Position numbers and translations under genes: made by a program
Shown here: one piece after another, positions 42,601 to 52,744 of the stretch
Position numbering within the stretch: position 1 is the stretch's first letter
How the letters are laid out: each line of letters starts with the position of its first letter
DNA from: Bolinopsis microptera
Taxonomy: Eukaryota > Ctenophora > Tentaculata > Lobata > Bolinopsidae
Length of the DNA stretch: 64,000 nucleotides
Reading direction: 5' to 3'
Assembly (NCBI RefSeq): GCF_026151205.1
Contig: NC_087079.1
Coordinates: 1,266,028 to 1,330,027 of the forward strand
Notes under the pieces: generated by a model
What the model was told of the DNA's origin: nothing
The model's database searches: none
Seen by the model: the letters and a program-made list of their open reading frames with translations, nothing else

Positions 42601-44084
42601 CTCTGACTACTGACCAATCACAGCGCTCCACTCTGACTACTGACCAATCACAGCGCTCCACTCTGACTACTGACCAATCACAGCGCTCCACTCTGACTAC
42701 TGACCAATCACAGCGCTCTACTCTGACTACTGACCAATCACAGCGCTCCATTCTGACTACTGACAAATCACAGCGCTCCATTCTGACTACTGACCAATCA
42801 CAGCGCTCCACTCTGACTACTGACCAATCACAGCGCTCCACTCTGACTACTGACCAATCACAGCGCTCCACTCTGACTACTGACCAATCACAGCGCTCCA
42901 CTCTGACTACTGACCAATCACAGCGCTCCACTTTGACTACTGACCAATCACAGCGCTCCACTCTGACTACTGACCAATCACAGCGCTCTACTCTGACTAC
43001 TGACCAATCACAGCGCTCCTCTCTGACTACTGACCAATCACAGCGCTCCACTCTGACTACTGACCAATCACAGCGCTCCACTCTGACTACTGACCAATCA
43101 CAGCGCTCCACTCTGACTACTGACCAATCACAGCGCTCCACTCTGACTACTGACCAATCACAGCGCTCCATTCTGACTACTGACCAATCACAGCGCTCCA
43201 CTCTGACTACTGACAAATCACAGCGCTCCACTCTGACTACTGACCAATCACAGCGCTCCACCCTGACTACTGACCAATCACAGCGCTCCACTCTGACTAC
43301 TGACCAATCACAGCGCTCCACTCTGACTACTGACCAATCACAGCGCTCCACTCTGACTACTGACAAATCACAGCGCTCCTCTCTGACTACTTACCCTTGT
43401 CGTCAGTGTGCACCTCCCGTGGGTAGGGGTAGCGCAGTTCCACTTGATAACCTCCGGAAGTGCTCGCTAAGTCTGCAGTTCCTGTTAAGTAATTTATTAA
43501 CTTGCTGCTAGTTATTAGTTTTAAATGAGCTGAAACTGTTGTAATTTGCAAAGAGGAAGAGCACCTCTGTGTAACTGTAATCTCTGTGTATCTGTAATAC
43601 CTGTGTAATCTCTGTAATCTCTGTGTTTAAATTGTAACCTTACTTACCGATAGCGGGAATGTTTTCGAAATGTTCCAGAAGTTTCCTTAAATTGTCGAAC
43701 TTATGTTTTCCGAATAGGTAGCCGTCCCCCTGCCATAACACGGGGAAATGTTTTACATCCTCGGGATACCTGATTTAAATATTCGATCAGCCATGTCGAT
43801 TTATGATCAATTATTTGAATGACCGATAGATCTTACTGTTGCCGGGAGCTGATGTGAGTGGTCCTAAATTAAACAAAATGAGTGCAATCTGATTGTTAAA
43901 TCATGTCATCACGTGTTAAAGCAACGCTGGAATTAATTAACTACAATAATAAACAAACTTGACAGAAACAGTTAAGTCGTCAGGTCCTCCTCTACTGTAG
44001 GTCCTCATCAGGTAGCTCCCAACCTTGTCAGTTCCCAGTAGGATGTGCTCTGCTGCGTGACGGTTCAGATTAGGGTGATACCAT
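39660..44084 (-). CDS. DAPP1/Bam32-like SH2-PH adaptor (5' end missing)
   Basis: Supported exons: 44084-43959, 43769-43648, 41833-41685, 41414-41272, 40798-40711, with a candidate last exon 39728-39660. DAPP1 binds phosphotyrosine with its SH2 domain and PI(3,4,5)P3/PI(3,4)P2 with its PH domain at the plasma membrane. SH2: WYHPNLNRHAAEHILLGTDK, GSYLMRTYS (phosphate-binding Arg retained), DVKHFPVLWQGDGYLFG, LRKLLEHFENIPAIG. Linker: ETYMQIEEH with a Tyr placed like the phosphorylated Tyr of DAPP1. PH: KKSGYLTKRGDNVKNWKSRW (basic phosphoinositide signature) and RKRIYYIQAATPEDRKAW, ending MICWKL. A 27-nt segment (43863-43837) could be a cassette microexon. The last exon would add DYYNPCRSEVEKPKPLTSPK-GR; phase 0 and polypyrimidine tract fit, but homology does not prove it. 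The N-terminal exon upstream of 44084 was not found. Confidence 0.85.
39826..40405. mobile_element. candidate inverted-repeat element with repeated AGCCCGCT motifs
   Basis: ATATATCCACCAGCG at 39827-39841 is matched in reverse complement by CGCTGGTGGATATA at 40391-40404. Between them the left part has four or five AGCCCGCT/AGCGGGCT motifs. It abuts the hairpin chain at 40385-40550. Lies between the last two proposed DAPP1 exons. Confidence 0.5.
40385..40550. repeat. chain of four GC-rich hairpins
   Basis: Successive inverted repeats: TACGCCCGC/GCGGGCGTA (40385-40432); CGTATAGCAC/GTGCTATACG with inner GGGCCC (40438-40477); ATATGTCC/GGACATAT (40481-40517); AAATATTGCACGCG/CGCGTGCAATATTT with a 4-bp loop (40519-40550). 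They are nearly back to back, in strong contrast to the AT-rich surroundings. Confidence 0.92.
41411..41600. repeat. three tandem copies of about 60 bp duplicating a DAPP1 splice acceptor
   Basis: Each unit starts GTTCTGACAATATTATTATA and continues ACCTGAGACTAACTAAGCAT. The first copy holds the acceptor of the PH-domain exon at 41414 (minus strand ATTGTCAG/AAC), and the others repeat the same sequence farther into the intron. Confidence 0.9.
42262..43393. repeat. 30-bp minisatellite with a CCAAT box in each unit
   Basis: About 38 copies of CTCTGACTACTGACCAATCA-CAGCGCTCCA in the intron between the SH2-C-terminal and linker exons of the DAPP1-like gene. Variants cluster: CAGCACTCC in 42413-42603, AATCACAGCG with GACAAATCA at 42765, 43215 and 43365. 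The 369-codon minus-strand frame is a repeat artefact. Confidence 0.97.
43837..43863 (-). other. candidate 27-nt cassette microexon in the SH2 domain
   Basis: Flanked by TTTAG and GTAAGA with phase 2 on both sides. Inclusion would add nine residues (TTHISSRQQ replacing the junction). Skipping gives VSVKYPEDVKHFPV, the same length as human DAPP1 in this region, so skipping is probably the main form if the microexon is real. Confidence 0.4.
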
Positions 44085-45485
44085 CTGGGGAGGAGAATTT
44101 TGTGAAAGTGAAAGTGAAAGTAATGGTGAAACTTAACAACAGAACAAAGGTGACAGATTCATGATGACTTAAAAACATAGGAGGTATATGCAGTTTATCT
44201 AATTAGATTTTGGTCTTGAGCATTGCGTACTTAACAGTTAACACTTAACATGAATCAATAGCAAACATCGATCAACAGCTATTAGTTAATTAGTATTACT
44301 ATTAGTATTAACGAACTACGTAGTAATTATCTTTGGGTGACTGTGTGAGTAGGTTACGTATAATTTTACTTTTAGTAGGTGTCCGGCTCTTAGTCTTACT
44401 AATGATCGCTCGCCTTAAAACTATCACGTGACTTTGGTTTTATGGTTTTCGAATTCGTGTTTAACTAGCTAGTCACGCGACCAAAACAGTTTTTGCCCAT
44501 ACACCATAGGCATAACTCTGAAGGGAAGCATTTCTACCCTACGTCATGTGGGGGGGGGGGGGGGGGGGGGGTGTGATTAGGAATCAGCGTCCACAAATAT
44601 ACCGACTCATATTACTTTCATTCCCTCAGGGCCTTTTCACAAGAATTTTCATAAAATTGAGGCGAGCGATTTATTGGGAGCGGTCCAATAATATAGCTTA
44701 GTGGTGTACGCAATACGCATAGAGGTTCAGGTTTAAAATGGCCAAAAAAAGTGAAGTGCAATGTGAACCAAAGGCAAAACGATGGAAGCTGGAGAAGTGG
44801 TTTACCCGTTTACAGTTCATCGAATCCTCTGAATGTGGTTAGGGCTTCAGGATAGGGCTCCAGCTGGCCGTCCTGAAGTCCGAACCCTGAACTAACCTGA
44901 CTCGGAGGAGTTCCAACTCTAAAGCAGGATAGGGCTCCAGTTGGCCGTCCCCGAACCCTGAACTACTGGAACTGGAGGCAGTCTCCACTGAGAAAGTGAA
45001 ATTGTTTGTTCCCCCTCCCAACCTTGACATAATCTCTGAGTCTCAGAATCTGACTTGTTTTCCTCTTTTCGGCACTCTTCCAAATAATAACTGCTCAACT
45101 TGTATCCACCTTATATAAGAGGTCTGAACTATTTTCAGACACTGTTCAAGATCTCATACCAATACTCGTTTCTCTGGCTACGTATCAGTTATCACTGACA
45201 ACTTTCTTTACCAATCTACATCAGTCCTATCTAATTGAACTTAATATTGAGCTGATTTGACAAAAATCATTTACATTGGTTAAGTTAAGATTTAGATCTC
45301 ATAAAATACATAGATAAGGATCAATTCACAATACAGATGTTTATTGTTCACGGAATAGTTTCGTGTACGCGAGTATTGGAAACATAATATCCTTACTCTG
45401 ATTTCTGGTTTAAAAATTAGATCAGTAATCCAAGAATTAAAAAACGTAAATCAGGCTGAGAAACAATAAATATCACATTTTACAC
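44085..45485. other. region upstream of the DAPP1-like SH2 exon
   Basis: The 5' exon is expected here or farther right. A G run lies at 44549-44571. Around 44850-44960 an 85-bp segment (GGATAGGGCTCCAG...GAACCCTGAACT) is duplicated in tandem. The 63-codon minus-strand frame over it has no phase-compatible donor. Confidence 0.4.
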
Positions 45486-45492
45486 TTAAACA

Positions 45493-45572
45493 CGTGGGCT
45501 ACACGTGTGCTACACGTGTGCTACACGTGTGCTACACGTGTGCTACACGTGTGCTACTGCTACACGTGGGCT
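45493..45572. repeat. 11-bp tandem repeat with CACGTG in every unit
   Basis: Seven copies of GCTACACGTGT/GCTACACGTGG; each unit contains the palindromic E-box CACGTG. Confidence 0.95.
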
Positions 45573-48500
45573 ACCTAATATTGTTCAGTTCCCAACTCAG
45601 AGCAGGATAGTAAGCTACAGAACAAATGGAACTGGTGGAATTTGTTCTACTGAGACTCTTCAGAGACTGCGCCCAGTCATTTTCACTGACTAACTTGAAC
45701 AGTTTGGACATTTTCACTGGAATTGAGAAAAAGCGGGGTATTTAAACATGCTGATAAAAATAAGAATTTATGTCAAAAGAATTGATCCAATGTAACATAT
45801 ATAACGACTATAATTGTTTCCTAAACAAATACAAGAATGACAGTCTGAAAACAAATAAATGATAAATGAATTCTAACATTTATTACACGCTTCGATAATA
45901 AAATAGACAAAAAAAAGATACATCGAAGTGAGACTTAGTATGGAAATTTATCTAAATTATACATCAAATTATATCATCAACTGGAATGTCAATGTTAGTG
46001 AAGCAATTATTTTTATTTTGTTAATTATTTTAACTTTACTTTGCTGTGCAGAAAATACATTTTCAAAGCGTGTAAAATCGTGTATAATGTAGCCATGTTT
46101 CATATTCAAGACAATATGTAACATTGCAGATGGTATACTGTAACTACTCATTCGAGGATTCTGTCGCCAAAATGTGAAACTTTCGACTTTCGAGGCCACA
46201 CCCAATCAATATCGAATTACTTATACTAGCAGATGCTAGAAACTACATTTTAACATATTGTAATAGGTCATTAAATTTGGAATATGATCTGAAAGAATGA
46301 CGCAAAACGAATTTAAAATGATGAAGTTATCAAGAAATTGTTTATCTCGTTCACAAAATTGATGGGTAATCATGTGATAGCGTACACTGTCACTTATACG
46401 GTATCGATATTTGATATAGCCCCCCACCCCCTGTAGTTTATGTGAATTTTAACCAAATTAAGGTTTAATCTGTGAAAAAACGTATGGTATCGGATGTTTT
46501 AGATAAAGTTGATCTATAAGCTAGACTGTAGATGACTATATAGGAAGCTTGATTCCGACCGAAGGGAGCATTACACAGTAAACGTTACAAAATGTATGAA
46601 ATCATGTTTTCTCATTTCTGTCCCATTTTCAAATATATGATATTTCCTGAACAGAAATTTCACCGATTTGACGACATTTTGTCCAACGTGAGTCGTGACC
46701 AATAGGTCAGTTGATTGATGTGGAGCCATGAGGTTGAGGTCCCGGACAAAATCGAAATCTGAGATAAGTTCGGGTACAACGCGAATGCAGATACCAAACT
46801 TTAAATTGCTATATACAGACTTTTCCCAAGGGACCCTATTATTATAGATCAAAGTTACCTAGAATATCTGATGCCACAAATCTTTGCACCCAGTGACCCA
46901 GTCGAATGCTAAAAGTCAACAAGACAGAGAAACGAGAAATTGTAAGATGAGAAATACAAGACGGGAACTTAAGTTAGTTATTAAGTTACTCTAGGTCTGG
47001 ATTAAGTTACAAAACCAAAAGAGTTCAGTGCACAGGTGTGCCACATGACAACGTTACTAGTTACTACGTTAGTAAATTATACAGTTGCTTAGAATCTAAA
47101 TGTCTTATCTAAGCCTTAGATAAGAAATTTAATTTATTACTGTACACTTTTATTTAGTCAGAATTGGCCCACAATCTACTCAAAATCCTTCTCCGAGTAG
47201 AACAACGTACAATGTACTGTGACGTACAATGTATACACTAGACAATGTAAACATTGTCTACATACACTAGACAATGTAACGTATTGAAAATATCACTCCA
47301 GTAACATATTAATAACACAAATTAATCACACAAACTAATGACACAAACTAATATTACAAACTAATAACACAACTAATAACATAATTGAAAGAGAATTACA
47401 CAAACAATAAACATTTAACATAACATTTCAACATTGTTAGAAAACATTAATACAATGAATATTACATTATGATAATCACAGTGCTGGCAAGCACGAGCGG
47501 TGTCTTTATTGGGGGTATACTATGTACCCCCTTTACTATTGTACCCCCTTTACTATTATAACTCCTTTACACCCCCTTTGGTACACGTTGGAAGGCCGCC
47601 GCCTCCGGCAGGAGTTTTTCAGGCATTAAGACTCATCGGAAGTCGTTCAGCAGATTTATTTTTAGTTCAAAACATTCTAATTTGATGTCAAAGATGACAG
47701 AAATAAGAAATAGTTATGTTGAGATTTTGAAGAAATTTGCATAAAATTCGCGCCAGCACTGTTATACGAAATTCGGTAAAAAACCCGAAATCGCCATATT
47801 CAGGTGCCTTAAAAACCATGTTAAAATTGAGTTAGAGATCTGAAATTTTTCAGGGCGTCTAGACGTTGACCAAATCGACTGCAAAAAAAGTTTCAAGTTT
47901 CAAGAGCATCGGGAAATGGGTTTTCTAGAACCCCTGTTTTACGACAGATTGTCGTGATATATACATACATACATATATATATACATATATTCAGGGATAG
48001 ACGCTTTGCCAGTCAATTATAGGCTATATTTAGGTGTCCGTAGATTCAGAAGCTTTAAAGATACAGCCATTTCGGACCACAGGTCTTGAAGATAATTGTT
48101 TAGACTTTAGTTTACATTATGTTAAAAAGTAATTCAACGTCATCATCACCACTTGATGACGTCATCAAGTTAACCATTTTTAAAACTTGATTTTTCACAA
48201 AGTAATCATTTTTAAAATCAATTTTACGCCATTAAGGAGTAATTTTATTCAAAATTTGAGTGCATATTGAAGTTAGATAATTGTTTAAGCATTCTGAAAA
48301 TCTACCGGAAAGTTTTTCTAGCTTGCTCCTTCATAAAGATATTCGCTATTGAAGTTAGTGCTTTTTTAAAGAATAATTTTATAAAAACGCTAATTTTACG
48401 TTCTAGTATTCTCTGGTGTTGCACCATCCCTTGGGTTGTGGAGCTCAATTTTGCTTCCTAAAGGTCTAAATTGTGTCATAGGCTAGTTTTAAAGTTGAAA

Positions 48501-48600
48501 GTCGAAAAGTTGCACACGTGGGGCCACGCCCAAATTGATAAAAAATTGCTAAAATCACTGAATATTGCTGTTTTCACCAATTTCCGTCAACTTTGGAGTG
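45573..48600. other. AT-rich region without a supported gene
   Basis: Contains ACATTGTCTA/TAGACAATGT inverted motifs near 47225-47275 and (ATAC)n/(AT)n microsatellite at 47958-47990. Nothing coding recognised. Confidence 0.5.
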
Positions 48601-48779
48601 CCGTTGTGATTACAGTTCTTCTTGAAATACTTTGAAACTTTTCATGCTTATCAAACTATATATAAAACACCATCATGCAAAAATTTACGGTGATTCAATA
48701 TTGGATGCGCACGCAACTTCCGCTCAAGGTTTGCACGTGCGAAAGGTTAAAATTTTGCTCATTCGTGATTTTGAACAAA

Positions 48780-49390
48780 TTCTGCTCTCCCACGACAGTT
48801 CAATGTCATTATATATGAATTTAATGCCAACTTGAATGAGTATAAAGTGGCATATTCAGTCAGTGATCGACCGATATGCTTACCTAAACACAAGGAAATG
48901 TTTTTAAAGGAAAAATTTCGAAATCGTTGAAATCACCTCCCTATTAATATTAATGAAGTTATGAGTTTACATTTCGGCTTTGTAAAGTACCCTGACATTA
49001 TAATCAAAAAGAGATGATATTTGACCAAAACCCATAATCATGGGTAGAGTGGACCGCTGCCAGTGTCTCTCTTTCCCAAACAAAAGGCAATGATATCAAT
49101 TTGAATGACCGTTATCAAATGCAAAATTATACCGAGAATGAAATCGGTCGCTCGCTTTTCCCATTCATTTACAATTGAAATAGATTACATGTTATAAATC
49201 GAAACTTATTACAATTCGTAAGCCATGAATGAGTGGGAAAAGCGAGCGACCAATTTCATTCTCGGTATAATTTTGCATTTGATAACGGTCATTCAAATTG
49301 ATATCATTGCCTTTTGTTTGGGAAAGAGAGACACTGGCAGCGGTCCACTCTACCCATGATTATGGGTTTTGGTCAAATTGATAATGTACA
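48780..49390. mobile_element. foldback element, copy 2, with 150-bp near-perfect arms
   Basis: Arms at about 49020-49168 and 49225-49377 are near-exact reverse complements around a 56-bp centre. They run from TTTGACCAAAACCCATAATC through GAGAATGAAATCGGTC to CCCATTCAT. The left flank 48780-49010 recurs in reverse complement at 39260-39545. No protein is encoded. Confidence 0.9.
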
Positions 49391-49420
49391 TTATGATAAA
49401 TCAATGATATTAGCACAATT

Positions 49421-49510
49421 ATCTGTTTTCCTTTTACAGGACGAATACGATTATTAACAGTTATTGTGCAACAATAGCTGTTAATAATCGTCCTGTGAAA
49501 GGAAACAGAT
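49421..49510. repeat. imperfect inverted repeat, arms about 40 bp
   Basis: ATCTGTTTTCCTTTTACAGG on the left pairs with CCTGTGAAAGGAAACAGAT on the right; a short GAATAC insertion interrupts the left arm. Confidence 0.9.
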
Positions 49511-49737
49511 AAAACAAAACATTATGCTAGTAAAACATTAGGGATAAAAGTACACCCTAAGCCCTAAGGCCTAACGTATAGTAAATATCTGGATTAAAAG
49601 GAGATGGATGACCCAATGCTACAGCTTCACCTGCATGATTAGGTCATCCATAACACTGCAGTGTTATCAACAATTCTACTGTGCCCCAAACACTCGCCGA
49701 TTAATTATTTTATCGTTTTTACTAAATTAATATTAGG

Positions 49738-49922
49738 ACGAAGATTACAAGACAGAAGATTACACGACAGAAGTTTACAAGACAGAAGATTACAAGACAG
49801 AAGATTACAAGACAGAAGATTACAAGACAGAAGATTACAAGACAGAAGATTACAAGACAGAAGATTACAAGACAGAAGTTTACAAGACAGAAGATTACAA
49901 GACAGAAGATTACAAGACAGCA
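49738..49922. repeat. 15-bp minisatellite
   Basis: Twelve copies of AGATTACAAGACAGA with a few AGTTT variants. Open frames on both strands (RRLQD and LLSCN repeats) result from the 15-bp period. Confidence 0.95.
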
Positions 49923-50864
49923 CGGAGGATCACGCAAATCGAACATAACACCACTAACAACAGAGAAAACTAGCAATTCACTTCCTACTGTGTACTGACT
50001 GTGTGTACTCTGCAGCACAGAACAATTGAGTGTGAACGCTATGTCACATTGTACACTTTTATAATAATAGTGCACAATCACAATGTGACAGAACTGACAG
50101 AAAAAGTTGTATTTTCATTTCTGTATTCATAATCATATTAGGACGCAGTGAAACTATCGGACTACGATGTATGACTAGGGGGACTTGCCACCAATGGCAA
50201 CATCAAAATATATTGACTCCTAAGGGGCCATCTATAGGACGTCCGGCAAATAGGGAGGGGGTGGTTTTGGAATTTTGGACAAGTCCGGACAGGGGGAGGG
50301 GGGGGGGGTGGTTTCTGAAAATCCGGACGTCCGGAAATTTTGGCAAAATTAACGGAAAAGTCCCATTTTGATTTATTTCAACTCTTTGGATTTTATTTCA
50401 ACTCTTTGAATTTTATTTCAACTCTTTGAATTTTATTAACAATGAATTTGAGTTGATTTTATTTGTACTAGCTGGAGTAGCTGAAAGTAGCTGGAAATCC
50501 GGACGTCCGGGGGAGGGGGTACCGGTAGGGGTGGTTTTGAAAATTCGGACACACCCGGTCAGGGGGCCGGGAGGGGGGTGGTGTTCTGAAAATCTGCGAT
50601 TTTGGTGGACGTACTAAGTAGATGGCCACTTCACACTTACATCCGTTACAAATTGAATTGGGATCTTTACGTTTGGTGGTTTGGGTTACACGTCAAGGAT
50701 AATGTATATTATATTATACTTATCGATTGGTGAACGGCCGTTTGCGTTTTAATAAATACGCAGCCTAGAATCTATTATATACACAGGGGTGCCATAGTGC
50801 AAAGAAACTGCTGCTAACTGCTGCTGACTACTGTTAACTGCTGCTAACTGCTAGCAGACTTTAA

Positions 50865-50975
50865 CTTGGACGGACCTTAAATGAACGGGCTTTAACAGGA
50901 TGTTTAAGATGCACGTCAGGGCCTCCAGCACGGCGTTCAATTAATGTCCGTCCAAATAAGGTCCGCGATAACTAT
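50865..50975. mobile_element. miniature derivative of the pogo-type element
   Basis: CTTTAACTTGGACGGACCTT at the left and AATGTCCGTCCAAATAAGGT at the right reproduce both ends of the element at 3667-4567, separated by only about 60 bp that includes the shared AGGGCCTCCAGC. Confidence 0.8.
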
Positions 50976-50989
50976 AAGGTAGCTATTGT

Positions 50990-51080
50990 GTTAAAATTAC
51001 ACTTGCGCGTAATCATTTGGAAACCCCCCTCCCCCTCGGCTGATTACGTAATATGTGAAGTGTGAACAACCCCTGGCCCT
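50990..51080. mobile_element. MITE with C-run centre
   Basis: Ends ...GATTACGTAATATGTGAAGTGTGAACAACCCCT match the family at 25438; the centre is GGAAACCCCCCTCCCCCT. Confidence 0.55.
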
Positions 51081-51513
51081 ATAGAAGCTTCTGGAACGTC
51101 CACAGCCCAAAATACAATACCCCAAATGTGCATTTTTGCACTTTAGTGCTATCTACTTAGGACGTCCGGCAAATAGGGAGGGGGTGGTTTTGGAATTTCG
51201 GACAAGTCCGGACAGGGGGAGGGGGGTGGTTTCTGAAAATCCAGACGTCTGGAAATTTTGGCAGAATTAACGAAAAAGTTCCATTTATTTCGACTCTTTG
51301 ACGTGACACTAAATACTCTGTAAGTTTGGATCCCTGTATTTTGAACGAGAAGTCGATTCCCAGAGCAGCTCATGTTTGAGAGCCGAGACACAACTCGCAT
51401 ATTCTCCTACTTCCTTTTTATACTTCATGTCGCCAGCAAAAACAATTACCAGCAAGCCTAAATCGTCCATCATTTTTGGACGCTGATTCTGAATCACTCC
51501 CTGAGTAGAGAAA

Positions 51514-51840
51514 GACCAGAGACCACCGGTTTCCTTCTCATGAGAACAGTAGTGTACTACTAGTTCTCTTCAAAACAGTAGACCACCGGTTTCCTTCTCA
51601 TGAGAACAGTAGTGTACTACCAGTTTTCTTCAAAACAGTAGACCACCGGTTTCCTTCTCATGAGAACAGTAGTGTACTACCAGTTTTCTTCAAAACAGTA
51701 GACCACCGGTTTCCTTCTCATGAGAACAGTAGTGTACTACCAGTTTTCTTCAAAACAGTAGACCACCGGTTTCCTTCTCATGAGAACAGTAGTGTACTAC
51801 CAGTTTTCTTCAAAACAGTAGACCACCGGTTTCCTTCTCC
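51514..51840. repeat. 60-bp tandem repeat, 5.5 copies
   Basis: Unit starts AGACCACCGGTTTCCTTCTC and includes AGAACAGTAGTGTACTAC. Copies are almost identical; the first has TAGTTCTC for CAGTTTTC. Confidence 0.97.
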
Positions 51841-52740
51841 TCATCACGAATTTGATGGTCGGAGAGTATTTAATCATTTGTTGCGGAAGAAGTAATTAGA
51901 AGTACAATTGAAATTCCAAAATCACAGCTAAAACTAATGAACCTGCTAATTTATTCATATCTTACAACTTTTCCTTTTAATAACAAACAAGGGTTTTAAT
52001 TGAAACGTCAAATATAAAAGCTTTAACAACCTGAAAAAAAGAAGCTAGGATTAACCGTGGTGACTGGATATGTTTTTAACTTTTGATCATAAGTCAGTCT
52101 TGGGTTGTTTTAAGTAATGTTTGCGAGAAATACAAGCGCCACCCATGTTTAATTTGTAAATTAATTCGTTACCTGGACAATGATTAGCTTAAATTGAATG
52201 TCAGAGTCAGATTGTGCAGAAACCACGGTTAATAAAAATTTGTCAATTGTCAGGAGATTTTTGGCAAAAGTTAGATCGGCAACCATCTACAAAATAAACT
52301 TAAATAACAACATATCATTTGTAAAGGTTAAACGATTAAATCATTGTATAAAATTTAAAAGGGTAAAATTTAACATAAATTGGAGTTAATTTGAATATTT
52401 ATTTTGTTAGTCTCTAACGAATATAGTTCTCCAAAATTGATAACCATTTTCACCATCAAAGACAGGAAGACAACTACTGTTGTTCTGTAGTGAACATTTA
52501 ATATAATTTCTAGATGGCATGGCAGGGTCTTCCATTATGCCCTTAAATTCAATCGGTCCATACATTGGCAAAATCAAGCTGGATAAATATAAATGCTACA
52601 CTGATTACAGAAAAACGCGGACACATTCATAAATTAGTATTTTCCATGCATGAAGTCCAGAGTCCTTTAAACTTCTCAAAACACAAAGTTGATAACGTGG
52701 CTGCATGTTTGTCTCCTCCTGGTTGAAGAAGGAGGAGTGT
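51841..52740. other. downstream flank of the 52745-54004 gene
   Basis: AT-rich; includes the presumed 3' UTR on the minus strand. No other gene seen. Confidence 0.5.
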
Positions 52741-52744
52741 CCCC

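Larger units (their letters stand above)
50222..51300. repeat. dispersed repeat rich in CCGGACGTCCGG, three copies
   Basis: Copies at about 50222-50370, 50480-50625 and 51140-51300 share GGACGTCCGGCAAATAGGGA, GGGGGTGGTTTTGGAATTT and TGAAAATCCGGACGTCCGG. The palindromic CCGGACGTCCGG cores and G-rich interior suggest a MITE family. Fragmentary ORFs through it are not genes. Confidence 0.8.

Noticed and set aside
42257..43366. 369-codon minus-strand ORF
   Set aside because: Lies entirely within the 30-bp minisatellite in a DAPP1-like intron; it stays open only because 30 is divisible by 3, and other frames there are open too.
44839..45030. Minus-strand ORF as 5' exon of the DAPP1-like gene
   Set aside because: Covers a tandem duplication, ends in a stop without a donor, and does not give the phase 2 needed by the exon at 44084.
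46860..46925. Possible 5' exon of the DAPP1-like gene ending at CTAG/GTAACT
   Set aside because: Phase 2 can be made to fit, but the residues (GSLGAKICGIRYS) show no likeness to the family and no start codon could be placed.
51514..51840. Regular 60-bp repeats as a CRISPR array
   Set aside because: Whole units repeat with no unique spacers, and the host is an animal. The same applies to the other tandem arrays.
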